A DNA stretch of 37,336 nucleotides from the NCBI GenBank assembly GCA_045578865.1, contig JAZNLB010000036.1, forward strand, positions 1 through 37,336, written 5' to 3'. The first letter of the stretch is position 1. Every line of letters starts with the position of its first letter. Shown piece after piece: positions 22,383 through 29,725 of this stretch. A model generated the notes under the pieces. The model worked only from the letters and a program-made list of their open reading frames with translations, had not been told where the DNA came from and did not search any database. The translations under genes and the position numbers were made by a program. This DNA comes from RGIG2041 sp045578865. GTDB lineage: Bacteria; Bacillota; Clostridia; UBA1381; UMGS1253.

Positions 22383-22807
22383 AAAAAAGCACAAAAACAT
22401 TATGGATTTACACTGCAATTCTGTTTGTGATTGCGATTTTTCTGATATTGGTAACAACATTTACCCAAAGCAAAATAGTAGATGATAATGGGGATTTGAG
22501 CGTGATGGGAACGCTGACGGCTACCTCTAAGCAGAAAATCATCAATTTGCAAAATGAGAATGTTGAGCTTGCAACGCAGTTAGTAAATCTGCAAAAGGAG
22601 CACGCAGCGCTGGTGGAAGCCTCTGCCGAGGTAGCGGCGCAGGCGCAGGAAGACAAAGAAATTTCCACAAAAGTAGCAAAACTTTACCAAGCGTATGTGG
22701 ATGATGACTATTCATTGATGGCAAAATTGATGGATGAACTTACAAAAGAGCAGATTGAGGAAAGAATTCCAACACTGTATAACCGAGTTAAAAGAGTAAT
22801 TGAATAA
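22379..22807 (+). CDS. Single-pass membrane protein with periplasm-side coiled coil, unknown
   Basis: The 142-residue protein has a short basic N-terminus, one membrane helix (about 8-29, LWIYTAILFVIAIFLILVTTF) and a coiled coil from about 55 to 95 (KIINLQNENVELATQLVNLQ). A helical C-terminal part ends RVKRVIE. It overlaps the DUF4446 gene by four bases and precedes serS by 29 bp. I recognise no family. The pairing with another bitopic membrane protein suggests a small membrane complex near the ParABS genes, which is inference. Confidence 0.75.
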   Translation: MKKSTKTLWIYTAILFVIAIFLILVTTFTQSKIVDDNGDLSVMGTLTATSKQKIINLQNENVELATQLVNLQKEHAALVEASAEVAAQAQEDKEISTKVAKLYQAYVDDDYSLMAKLMDELTKEQIEERIPTLYNRVKRVIE

Positions 22808-22836
22808 ATCAGAATAGATGAAAAGGGAGAAAAGAC

Positions 22837-24117
22837 ATGATTGATATTAAACTTATAAGAACGAATCCGGAATTGGTAAAGGAAAACATTAAAAAGAAGT
22901 TCCAGGACGAGAAAATCGTTATGGTTGACGAAGTCATTGAATTTGACAAGCAGTTTCGTGAAGCAAAGCAACGCTGCGATTATTTAAGAAGTCAAAGAAA
23001 CTCCATCAGCAAGCAAATCGGTGCGCTGATGGCGCAGGGAAAGCGTGATGAAGCTGAACAAACCAAGAAACAGGTTAGCGATATGGCGGCTGAACTTGCC
23101 GAATTGGAAGAAAAAATCGCTGTTTTGGAAGAGAAAATCCGCGAGCGCATGCTGGTGATTCCTAACATCATTGACGATAGTGTTCCGATTGGTAAGGACG
23201 ACAGTGAAAATGTGGAAGTGGCGCGTTACGGCGAGCCGGCTGTACCGGATTTCGAAGTTCCCTACCATGTAGACATCATGGAAAGTTTAAACGGCATTGA
23301 TTTAGACAGCGCAAGAAAGACCAGCGGAAATGGTTTTTACTATTTAAAGGGCAATATTGCTCGCCTGCATTCCGCAATTTTGTCCTATGCGCGCGATTTT
23401 ATGATTGACCGCGGCTTTACATACTACATTCCCCCGTTTATGATTCGTAGCAATGTTGTAACGGGCGTAATGAGTTTTGCGGAAATGGAAAATATGATGT
23501 ATAAAATCGAGGGTGAGGACCTTTATTTAATCGGTACAAGCGAACATTCGATGATTGGTAAGTTTATTGATACTGCGCTCGATGAAGCAGACCTTCCGCA
23601 GGCGCTGACAAGTTATTCGCCGTGTTTTAGAAAGGAAGTCGGCGCGCACGGTATTGAAGAGCGCGGTGTATACAGAATTCATCAGTTTGAAAAGCAGGAA
23701 ATGGTCGTTGTATGTAAGCCGGAGGAAAGCCCACAGTGGTTTGAAAAACTCTACAACAACACCGTAGATTTCTTTAGAACACTCGATATTCCGGTAAGAA
23801 CGCTTGAATGTTGCTCGGGCGATTTGGCGGACTTGAAGGTAAAGAGCATCGATGTCGAGGCATGGTCTCCGCGTCAGCAAAAGTATTTCGAGGTGGGCAG
23901 CTGTTCAAACCTTGGCGATGCACAGGCGCGCCGTTTGGGTATTCGTATTAAAAATAAGGAAACCGGCAATTATTTTGCACATACGCTCAATAATACGGTG
24001 GTTGCACCGCCGCGTATGCTGATTGCTTTTCTCGAAAATAATCTGCGAGAAGACGGTTCTATTGCCATACCAAAGGCGCTCTCCCCGTATATGGGCGGTA
24101 TGACCGAAATCAGATAA
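22837..24117 (+). CDS. serS: Seryl-tRNA synthetase
   Basis: This 426-residue class II synthetase charges tRNA-Ser. It has the N-terminal tRNA-binding coiled coil (about 30-105), motif 2 around CFRKEVGAHGIEERGVYRIHQF, the GTSEHS serine-site segment, and motif 3 in HTLNNTVVAPPRMLIAFLEN with its arginine. Motif 3 departs from the common bacterial LNGSGLAVGRT form, and the segment ECCSGDLADLKVKSIDVEAW is also variant. It therefore belongs to a divergent but apparently complete SerRS subgroup. GGGAG lies about 8 bases before the ATG. No T-box leader precedes it, and it appears to be part of the parB-downstream cluster. Confidence 0.94.
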   Translation: MIDIKLIRTNPELVKENIKKKFQDEKIVMVDEVIEFDKQFREAKQRCDYLRSQRNSISKQIGALMAQGKRDEAEQTKKQVSDMAAELAELEEKIAVLEEKIRERMLVIPNIIDDSVPIGKDDSENVEVARYGEPAVPDFEVPYHVDIMESLNGIDLDSARKTSGNGFYYLKGNIARLHSAILSYARDFMIDRGFTYYIPPFMIRSNVVTGVMSFAEMENMMYKIEGEDLYLIGTSEHSMIGKFIDTALDEADLPQALTSYSPCFRKEVGAHGIEERGVYRIHQFEKQEMVVVCKPEESPQWFEKLYNNTVDFFRTLDIPVRTLECCSGDLADLKVKSIDVEAWSPRQQKYFEVGSCSNLGDAQARRLGIRIKNKETGNYFAHTLNNTVVAPPRMLIAFLENNLREDGSIAIPKALSPYMGGMTEIR

Positions 24118-24341
24118 GTTGACGAAATCAGGGGATGTTAAAAAACTTCGAAACGCAAGAAAATAATCATAAAACATACATTTTTGATAGAGATATGATT
24201 ACGGAAGAAAAATCGAATTTATCGATTTTCATAAAATCTTTTCTTGCTATAAACAAACTTCGCGCCGGAAGCTTACGCTTTGGCTCAGTTTGTTCATTCC
24301 AAAGCTTTTTACCTATCCCCACCGTTTTTGGAGTAATTTTT
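24118..24341 (+). promoter_or_regulatory. Hairpin-rich serS-trmB spacer with attenuator-like alternative stems
   Basis: The 224-bp spacer has AAAATCGA/TCGATTTT (24209-24229) and AACAAACT/AGTTTGTT (24252-24259 with 24287-24294), the latter enclosing a GAAGC-TTAC-GCTTT hairpin. GCTTTGG (24277-24283) can instead pair with CCAAAGC (24299-24305), followed by TTTTT, which makes an intrinsic terminator. The two folds exclude each other. It may simply end the serS transcript, or it may control trmB. An ORF reading through it from 24135 lacks a ribosome binding site and is rejected. Confidence 0.45.
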
Positions 24342-24989
24342 ATGAGAATGAGAAGAAAGAAAAACCGCGATGCGCGGTTTGAAAGGAATTTGGATATTGC
24401 GATAACAGAGCCGTTTTCCTTAAAGGGAAAGTGGCATGAGTTTTTCGGAAATAACCACCCGATTCATCTGGAAATCGGATGCGGCAAGGGAAAGTTTATC
24501 ACAGAAACTGCACGAAACAACCCCGATATTAACTATATTGCTGTTGAAGTTTGCTTAGATGTAATCATCATTGCGATGGAGAAGGCCAAGGCAGCAGAGG
24601 TGACAAATGTGCGCTTTATCAATTTCGATGCCAAGGACATTTGTGATGTATTTGATGAGGGCGAAATTGACCGCATTTACCTGAATTTTAGTGACCCGTG
24701 GAAGAAAGCAAGGCAGGCAAAGCGCCGCTTGACCTATCACACATTCTTAGAAAAGTACGCTATTGTGTTAAATGAAAACGGCAGTGTGCATTTTAAAACG
24801 GACAATCGTCCTTTGTTTGATTTTTCGTTAGACGAATTTGCTTTGGTTGAAGCCGAAGTTAGCGAACTTTGCTTCGATTTGCATAACAGTGAATATGAAC
24901 AAGGCAACATACATACGGAATATGAGGACAATTTCTCCGCTAAAGGCTTTCCGATTAACCGTTGTGTGATAAAATTAAAGAAGAAATAA
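24342..24989 (+). CDS. trmB: tRNA (guanine-N7)-methyltransferase
   Basis: TrmB methylates G46 in the tRNA variable loop using SAM. The 215-residue protein has the SAM-binding EIGCGKGKF, followed by YIAVEVCLDVIIIAMEKA and the family signature NFSDPWKKARQAKRRLTY. The C-terminal segment FKTDNRPLFDFSLDEF is typical. The usual P in NFPDPWPK is Ser here, a mild variation. I choose ATG 24342 (MRMRRKKNRDAR) because GGAG lies 8 bases upstream, and the usual RxRRxK N-terminus matches. It ends before a strong terminator. Confidence 0.94.
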   Translation: MRMRRKKNRDARFERNLDIAITEPFSLKGKWHEFFGNNHPIHLEIGCGKGKFITETARNNPDINYIAVEVCLDVIIIAMEKAKAAEVTNVRFINFDAKDICDVFDEGEIDRIYLNFSDPWKKARQAKRRLTYHTFLEKYAIVLNENGSVHFKTDNRPLFDFSLDEFALVEAEVSELCFDLHNSEYEQGNIHTEYEDNFSAKGFPINRCVIKLKKK

Positions 24990-24996
24990 GCGTTGT

Positions 24997-25025
24997 AAGG
25001 AATGGTGGCGTGCCATTCCTTTTTT
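24997..25025 (+). terminator. Intrinsic terminator of trmB
   Basis: A 9-bp stem AAGGAATGG/CCATTCCTT followed by a T-run, just behind the trmB stop. Confidence 0.88.
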
Positions 25026-25039
25026 GTTATTCCATAAGA

Positions 25040-25076
25040 AAGGGGGTGTAAAAAACTGAGTTTTTCACACCCCCTT
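25040..25076 (-). terminator. Hairpin behind fhs
   Basis: A 17-bp stem (AAGGGGGTGT..., one mismatch) with loop TGA lies nine bases behind the fhs stop. The minus-strand T-run after it is weak (TTTCTTAT), but the stem is very stable. Confidence 0.7.
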
Positions 25077-25084
25077 CATATGGA

Positions 25085-26752
25085 TTAAAACAATCCGTAA
25101 ATGATGCCGTTTTCATCGACATCGATTTTTTCTGCCGCCGGTACTTTTGGCAGGCCCGGCATCGTCATAATATCGCCGGTCAGAGCCACGATAAAGCCTG
25201 CACCTGCGGAAACTTTAACATTTCGCACTGTTACGGTAAAGTCTTCCGGTGCACCGAGTTTCGTCATATCGTCGGAGAAACTGTACTGTGTTTTTGCCAT
25301 ACAAATCGGCATCTTATCAAAACCGAGGGCGGACAGTTTTGCAATTTCTTTCTTCGCCGCCGGCGTAAATGCCGCGCCTTTACCGCCGTAGATACGGCGC
25401 ACGATGGTATCAATTTTTTCTTCGATGGATAACTCATCCGGGTACGAGAAGGTAAAGTTGCTTTCCTTTTCACAAAGGCGAACAATTTCTTCGGCAAGTG
25501 CCACGCCCCCATCGCCGCCCTTCGCCCATACCTCGGAGAGGACAACATTTACACCAAGCGCCTTGCACTTTTCGATTATGAGCGCAATTTCGGCTTCTGT
25601 ATCGGTTGGAAAACGGTTTACGGCAACAACAGCCGGAAGATTGTATACATCTCTGATATTGGAAACATGTCTGAGCAGATTTGGAAGACCTGCCTGCAAA
25701 GCATCAAGATTTTCACCGTTCAGGTCGGTTTTCGCCACACCGCCGTGCATCTTTAATGCTCGGATGGTTGCAACGACAACCACAGCTGACGGTTTTAAGC
25801 CTGCAAAGCGACATTTAATATCCAAAAACTTTTGTGCACCCAAATCAGCACCGAAACCGGCTTCTGTGATGGCATAGTCGCCGAGTTTCATTGCCATTTT
25901 GGTGGCAATAACGGAATTGCAACCGTGTGCAATATTGGCAAACGGACCGCCGTGTACGAAGGCCGGCGTGCCTTCAAGTGTCTGTACGAGATTGGGCTTG
26001 AGGGCATCCTTTAAAAGTGCACACATCGCGCCGGCGGCATTTAACTGCCCTGCCGTTACGGGTTTTTCGTCATAGGTATATCCCACAATGATGCGAGACA
26101 GTCTTTCTTTTAAATCGGTAATAGACGAAGACAGGCACAAAACTGCCATAATTTCTGATGCTACGGTGATGTCATAGCCATCTTCGCGAGGCACACCGTT
26201 GACTCTGCCGCCCAGACCGTCGGTTACAAAACGGAGCTGTCGGTCATTCATATCGACGCAGCGTTTCCAGGTGATGCGTCTGGGGTCAATATTTAAGGCG
26301 TTGCCTTGATAGATGTGATTGTCCAGCATTGCCGCCAGAAGATTGTTTGCCGCACCGATGGCGTGGAAGTCACCGGTGAAGTGCAAATTGATATCCTCCA
26401 TTGGCACAACCTGGGCATATCCGCCGCCTGCTGCGCCGCCTTTTACGCCAAAGACCGGACCGAGAGAAGGTTCACGCAATGCCACAACGACATTTTTGCC
26501 GATTTTTTTGAGTCCGTCAGCCAAACCGATGGTTGTTGTGGTCTTACCCTCGCCTGCCGGTGTTGGCGAAATTGCCGTTACTAAGACGAGTTTTCCCTCT
26601 TTTTTTCCGGCGTCCTTTAATAGAGATAAATCCACCTTTGCTTTGTAGTTGCCGTACTGTTCAAGATACTTGTCCGCCACACCTGCCGTTTCGGCAATTT
26701 CTTTAATGTGGCGCATTTGCACGCTTTGTGCAATTTCGATATCCGTTTTCAT
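25085..26752 (-). CDS. fhs: Formate--tetrahydrofolate ligase
   Basis: This 555-residue enzyme joins formate and tetrahydrofolate with ATP to make 10-formyl-THF, feeding purine synthesis and, in acetogens, the methyl branch of the Wood-Ljungdahl pathway. The P-loop region TPAGEGKTTTTIGLADGL is intact. The rest (GGGYAQVVPMEDINLHFTGDFHAI, AGFGADLGAQKFLDIKCR, PTDTEAEIALI, MPGLPKVPAAEKIDV) matches throughout. AGGAGG lies about 8 bases before the ATG. The only clear promoter upstream is at 27014-27042, so it is probably co-transcribed with the small membrane ORF at 26801-26995. No other folate or Wood-Ljungdahl gene is nearby. Confidence 0.97.
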   Translation of the reverse strand: MKTDIEIAQSVQMRHIKEIAETAGVADKYLEQYGNYKAKVDLSLLKDAGKKEGKLVLVTAISPTPAGEGKTTTTIGLADGLKKIGKNVVVALREPSLGPVFGVKGGAAGGGYAQVVPMEDINLHFTGDFHAIGAANNLLAAMLDNHIYQGNALNIDPRRITWKRCVDMNDRQLRFVTDGLGGRVNGVPREDGYDITVASEIMAVLCLSSSITDLKERLSRIIVGYTYDEKPVTAGQLNAAGAMCALLKDALKPNLVQTLEGTPAFVHGGPFANIAHGCNSVIATKMAMKLGDYAITEAGFGADLGAQKFLDIKCRFAGLKPSAVVVVATIRALKMHGGVAKTDLNGENLDALQAGLPNLLRHVSNIRDVYNLPAVVAVNRFPTDTEAEIALIIEKCKALGVNVVLSEVWAKGGDGGVALAEEIVRLCEKESNFTFSYPDELSIEEKIDTIVRRIYGGKGAAFTPAAKKEIAKLSALGFDKMPICMAKTQYSFSDDMTKLGAPEDFTVTVRNVKVSAGAGFIVALTGDIMTMPGLPKVPAAEKIDVDENGIIYGLF

Positions 26753-26800
26753 ATTTTATACCTCCTGAAAGGTTAATTTATAATTTTAGAAACAATTACA

Positions 26801-26995
26801 TCAAATGTCGTCGCAAAAAGCGACAAAAATAAATCGTACAGTCTTCTCCTGCATTTTTTCGGCAATTTGCTCGGTATTGTGCGTCATCGCCATACGGAGT
26901 GCCGCAATATTATCGCGCTGCCACCAGGCAAGCGCCGCGAGTAAAAACAGAAAAAATATTAAAATAATGAAAAGGATTTTCCATACCCTTTTCCT
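26801..26995 (-). pseudogene. Small membrane protein ORF lacking a start codon
   Basis: On the minus strand a 64-codon frame encodes KRVWKILFIILIFFLFLLAA, then AWWQRDNIAALRMAMTHNTEQIAEKMQEK and a hydrophobic tail. This is a convincing membrane helix plus amphipathic helix. The codon where the start should be is AGG, preceded in frame by a stop three codons earlier, and no ATG, GTG or TTG is available before the membrane segment. The promoter at 27014-27042 predicts a 12-nt leader, TGGTGATATACC, whose GGTGAT can pair with the 16S 3' end five bases before this AGG. A single T-to-G change from ATG would explain it. It is thus a recent start-loss, a sequence error, or non-canonical initiation. 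fhs follows 48 bp downstream. Confidence 0.55.
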
Positions 26996-27013
26996 GGTAT
27001 ATCACCAATTTTT

Positions 27014-27042
27014 ATATTAGCATAAAGTGCGTGGTTTGTCAA
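27014..27042 (-). promoter_or_regulatory. Promoter for the small membrane ORF and fhs
   Basis: Minus-strand -35 TTGACA, 17-bp spacer and -10 TAATAT with an extended TG. The start point at about 27007 lies only 12 bases before the AGG codon of the start-less ORF. Confidence 0.8.
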
Positions 27043-27095
27043 TCTTTCACACAATGGCGCCGCGTGCATATACTGAAACTGTGGAGGTGGCGCAG

Positions 27096-27245
27096 ATGGG
27101 ATGTTTTATTCGTTATGCCGTATGGATACTTATTGCCGTGTGTGTCGGCATTACGATAGCGCTTTTGTATGCGCCGGCACTGATTGCGGGCATAGAGGCT
27201 GTTTTGATTATTCTTTTATGTCTGCTGATTGCGTGCAAAAAATGA
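27096..27245 (+). CDS. Small membrane protein of 49 residues preceding spoVM
   Basis: The protein starts MGCFIRYAVWILIAVC and is almost wholly hydrophobic, with two membrane helices (about 6-24 and 28-46) and a CKK end. ATG 27096 is chosen because GGAGGTG lies 7 bases upstream; an extension to 27027 would add a non-hydrophobic segment without a ribosome binding site. It ends 12 bp before spoVM, so the two are very likely one transcript, suggesting a role in the mother cell or forespore during sporulation (inference). A CATATACT string at 27067-27074 resembles a sporulation sigma (E/K-type) -10, but I see no convincing -35. Family not recognised. Confidence 0.65.
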   Translation: MGCFIRYAVWILIAVCVGITIALLYAPALIAGIEAVLIILLCLLIACKK

Positions 27246-27257
27246 AGGAGGGTTTTT

Positions 27258-27326
27258 ATGAAAATTATTGTTTGGAAAATGCCGAAATTTTTAGCGGGAA
27301 TTACGAAGGCGATACTCAAAATTTAA
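27258..27326 (+). CDS. spoVM: Stage V sporulation protein SpoVM (22 residues)
   Basis: SpoVM is a tiny amphipathic helix that recognises the convex forespore membrane and recruits the coat ATPase SpoIVA. This ORF has AAGGAGG at ideal spacing and encodes 22 residues, against 26 in Bacillus subtilis. From memory of the Bacillus protein, the alignment is colinear without gaps: Met1, Lys2, Lys7, Pro9, Lys10, Phe11, Leu12, Gly14, Ile15, Ala18 and Leu20 coincide, and residue 17 is Lys in place of Arg. Pro9, essential for shallow membrane insertion, is kept. It lies 12 bp behind the 49-residue membrane protein and directly before a terminator. Its size means automatic gene callers usually miss it. 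Confidence 0.87.
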   Translation: MKIIVWKMPKFLAGITKAILKI

Positions 27327-27327
27327 T

Positions 27328-27365
27328 AAAATGGTGCAGTTCGGTTTGAACTGCACCATTTTTGT
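27328..27365. terminator. Bidirectional terminator between spoVM and the M23 peptidase gene
   Basis: A 14-bp stem AAATGGTGCAGTTC/GAACTGCACCATTT with loop GGTTT has T-runs on both sides in the respective strands. It serves the convergent spoVM and peptidase genes. Confidence 0.87.
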
Positions 27366-27369
27366 GTTT

Positions 27370-29379
27370 TTAGAAAATATAACTGTACGGATTTAACAGT
27401 TTGCCGTTGTAGTAAAGTTCGAAATGGCAGTGGTTACCCGTGGAGTTACCTGTGGAGCCCATGTAAGCAATGACTTCACCCTTGTTCACTGCCTGACCAA
27501 CCTTGACGATGATGCGGCTATTGTGCCCGTAGTAGGAAACATAACCGTTTTGGTGGTCGAGTTTTACCAGGCGTCCGAAGCCTGTATTGTCCCAACCGGC
27601 ATGGGTTACGCGGCCGTTGTCGGCGGCGCGAATCGGTGTGCCGTAGGCGTTGGCAATATCAATACCCTTGTGGTAGCCGCTGCGCCGCGTACCGAAATAC
27701 GAGGAAATCGTACCGGAACACGGACGGATAAATGAGCCTGTGCCGTAGCCCTTCGGGGGTTCTTTTGTACCGACTTTTTTGATTTGTGTCACCGGTTCTT
27801 TGGTGATGGTTTCTTCTATGATATCGCGGCGAACTTCCAGTCCGTTTACTTTTACGATATCCGCCGTTACATGGCGTTCTCCGTCCTCACCTTTCTGTGC
27901 AATCACGGTTTTGCCGCGATATAGGTCCTCAGTTTCGATGATTTCGGTAATGTAGTCAATCTCTTCATCGTATTGCGTGCGCCTTACCGTTGTTACGGTG
28001 ACGGCGGGATCATAGGCCATTACTCGCAGGGTTTCGCCGATGTCGATGCTTTCGCTTGCCCTCGGGTTTAAACTAATTAAGTCTTCCACCGAAGTAGAGA
28101 AATTGCGAGCGATTGCCCAAAGAGTATCGCCCGAGCGTACGGTGTATTCGCCCTCTTTTTTCTGTGTTCCGTTTAAGATATTGAGCGCTTCGCCCACATC
28201 GCACAAAAGTGTAACTGGTGCACGCTCGTTTCGCACGGTCAGTGGTACGCTGGTCGAAAATTGTACATCGGCATCGCCGCCGGTGTAGAAAAGTTCAAAT
28301 TCCGTCAGCACATTGTTGGCCGCCTCAGAAGAGCCAACGGCGCAAACCGGCGTCTCGCCCGCATAGATTACATACATTTCCAGCATTTTGTCGCTGAGCG
28401 CATAAATGGCACTGCGTAACTCGGCATCCGGAGTGTACTTATCTTTTAAGATAATACGAGGGGATACGGAAATTTTGTGGTTGATTTTTTCTTCTGCGCC
28501 AAAATTGAGTTCGAGCACAGAATTGATTTCCGTAATGATGGATTCGCATTGCGCTTTCTCTTTGACCAAGCCGACATAGTGTCCGTTGACACGCGCGGCG
28601 TAGGCAAAGGAAAAATTAGCGGTAAAGGTTGCCACCAAAATGAGCGCTCCGAGTACGGATGCAAATACGGCACCTGCCTTTCGGTTGCTCTCTTGTTTAG
28701 CGTAACACATAAAACTTCGTGTTGCCTCAGCAAAAGTTGTTTTATGCACACTTGAATCTCTTGCAGGTGCAGGCGGTGTTTGCGCTTCCGCTGACACTTC
28801 GGATGTGGGGATGTCTTTCGTTTCCGTTTCCGATTGTGGCGTTTTCTCTACCATTTGTGCCTGCACAGTATTTTCTGCCAATGCAACGGAAATCGTACCG
28901 CCTTCTTCGGCCTCGGGCACGAACACCGTTTCTTTGAGTGGCGTATCCTGCGCTGTGATTTTGTCGAGGGTTTCATGGAATTTTGCCGGTGGCGGTATTT
29001 CTACGACCGTCTGCGTTTGCACGGTGACGGTCGGTTGCACTTCGGCGTAAGCGCCGTACACGCTTTGGTGTGCCTTTTCGCGAATTTCGCGCATGATATC
29101 CTCTTTGGATATGGTTTTTGCCGCACTTTTTTGCGGCGGAATATTTGTTTTAGGTGTATCTTCAGCAGTTTCGAAGGCCTGTACCTGCGATATAAAGCTT
29201 TCTTGCGGTGCGTTTGGGGTGCTGACACCTTCACGCTTTTGGCGCAAGATGTCCTTTAAATCCGTCACGCCGATTTCTACTGCCAGAAATTCGGCTGTTT
29301 CCTGTGGTGCCGGTCTATGTTTACCGCTCTGCGGTTTTTTTGTAAAAGCGTCAAATAGATGCGGCTTTTTCTCGCCCAT
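27370..29379 (-). CDS. Membrane-anchored M23 peptidase with LysM and G5 domains
   Basis: The 669-residue protein likely cuts peptidoglycan cross-links. A long cytoplasmic, Pro/Glu/Thr-rich segment (about 1-235) precedes one membrane helix (about 240-262, GAVFASVLGALILVATFTA). Outside lie a linker domain, a LysM repeat (about 413-456, YTVRSGDTLWAIARNFSTS), a G5-like domain (about 460-545) and the C-terminal M23 domain. The zinc ligands are complete: His570 and Asp574 in HKGID, and His650/His652 in HCHFE. The unusually long N-terminal tail suggests regulation from inside the cell. The start is preceded by AAGGGGTGAG, and a promoter lies at 29433-29461. Opposite spoVM, a role in sporulation or septal wall turnover is possible but unproven. 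Confidence 0.9.
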   Translation of the reverse strand: MGEKKPHLFDAFTKKPQSGKHRPAPQETAEFLAVEIGVTDLKDILRQKREGVSTPNAPQESFISQVQAFETAEDTPKTNIPPQKSAAKTISKEDIMREIREKAHQSVYGAYAEVQPTVTVQTQTVVEIPPPAKFHETLDKITAQDTPLKETVFVPEAEEGGTISVALAENTVQAQMVEKTPQSETETKDIPTSEVSAEAQTPPAPARDSSVHKTTFAEATRSFMCYAKQESNRKAGAVFASVLGALILVATFTANFSFAYAARVNGHYVGLVKEKAQCESIITEINSVLELNFGAEEKINHKISVSPRIILKDKYTPDAELRSAIYALSDKMLEMYVIYAGETPVCAVGSSEAANNVLTEFELFYTGGDADVQFSTSVPLTVRNERAPVTLLCDVGEALNILNGTQKKEGEYTVRSGDTLWAIARNFSTSVEDLISLNPRASESIDIGETLRVMAYDPAVTVTTVRRTQYDEEIDYITEIIETEDLYRGKTVIAQKGEDGERHVTADIVKVNGLEVRRDIIEETITKEPVTQIKKVGTKEPPKGYGTGSFIRPCSGTISSYFGTRRSGYHKGIDIANAYGTPIRAADNGRVTHAGWDNTGFGRLVKLDHQNGYVSYYGHNSRIIVKVGQAVNKGEVIAYMGSTGNSTGNHCHFELYYNGKLLNPYSYIF

Positions 29380-29432
29380 CGGCTCACCCCTTTCGGTAGC
29401 TTAATTTAAATTGTTACAAAATTATTAAATAC

Positions 29433-29461
29433 ATTTTATAGAAAAAAAGTGATAAAGTCAA
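29433..29461 (-). promoter_or_regulatory. Promoter of the M23 peptidase gene
   Basis: Minus-strand -35 TTGACT, 17-bp spacer and -10 TAAAAT, 54 bp before the start codon. Confidence 0.75.
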
Positions 29462-29624
29462 GTCCTCCACAAAAAAACTGTAAAAAATGTACATAAAACG
29501 GTCGACAAATTGTTAAAAACATCTCGTGTATGCGTATATATAAAATGTAGAAACCATCGGCTTTTGTAGTCGAAAATGACGAAAGCGGTAAATAAAAATG
29601 TAAACGAATTGTAAATTTTACATA
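29462..29624. other. AT-rich intergenic stretch between divergent promoters
   Basis: This part of the 346-bp gap between the peptidase and glycosyltransferase genes is AT-rich and lacks a credible ORF or strong hairpin. I see only the flanking promoters. Confidence 0.5.
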
Positions 29625-29653
29625 TTGCATTTTATAAAAATATATTGTATACT
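29625..29653 (+). promoter_or_regulatory. Promoter of the glycosyltransferase gene
   Basis: Plus-strand -35 TTGCAT, 17-bp spacer and -10 TATACT, with the ATG about 70 bp downstream. Confidence 0.7.
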
Positions 29654-29725
29654 CCATTATGGATTTATAGGGAAATGAGCAGGTTGCCGCTCAGCGGCTT
29701 GATTATGAAAAGGAGCGATTGAAGA

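Noticed and set aside
24135..24341. N-terminal extension of TrmB to 24135
   Set aside because: It would read through hairpins and a terminator-like stem without a ribosome binding site. GGAG before ATG 24342 and the family's RxRRxK start favour the short form.
26805..27020. 71-codon plus-strand ORF opposite the start-less membrane ORF
   Set aside because: No ribosome binding site, and the minus-strand frame has far better protein character, a promoter and a Shine-Dalgarno-like site.
27067..27074. Sigma-E or sigma-K promoter before the spoVM pair
   Set aside because: CATATACT fits a -10, but no convincing -35 is present at the right distance, so it is not listed as a promoter.
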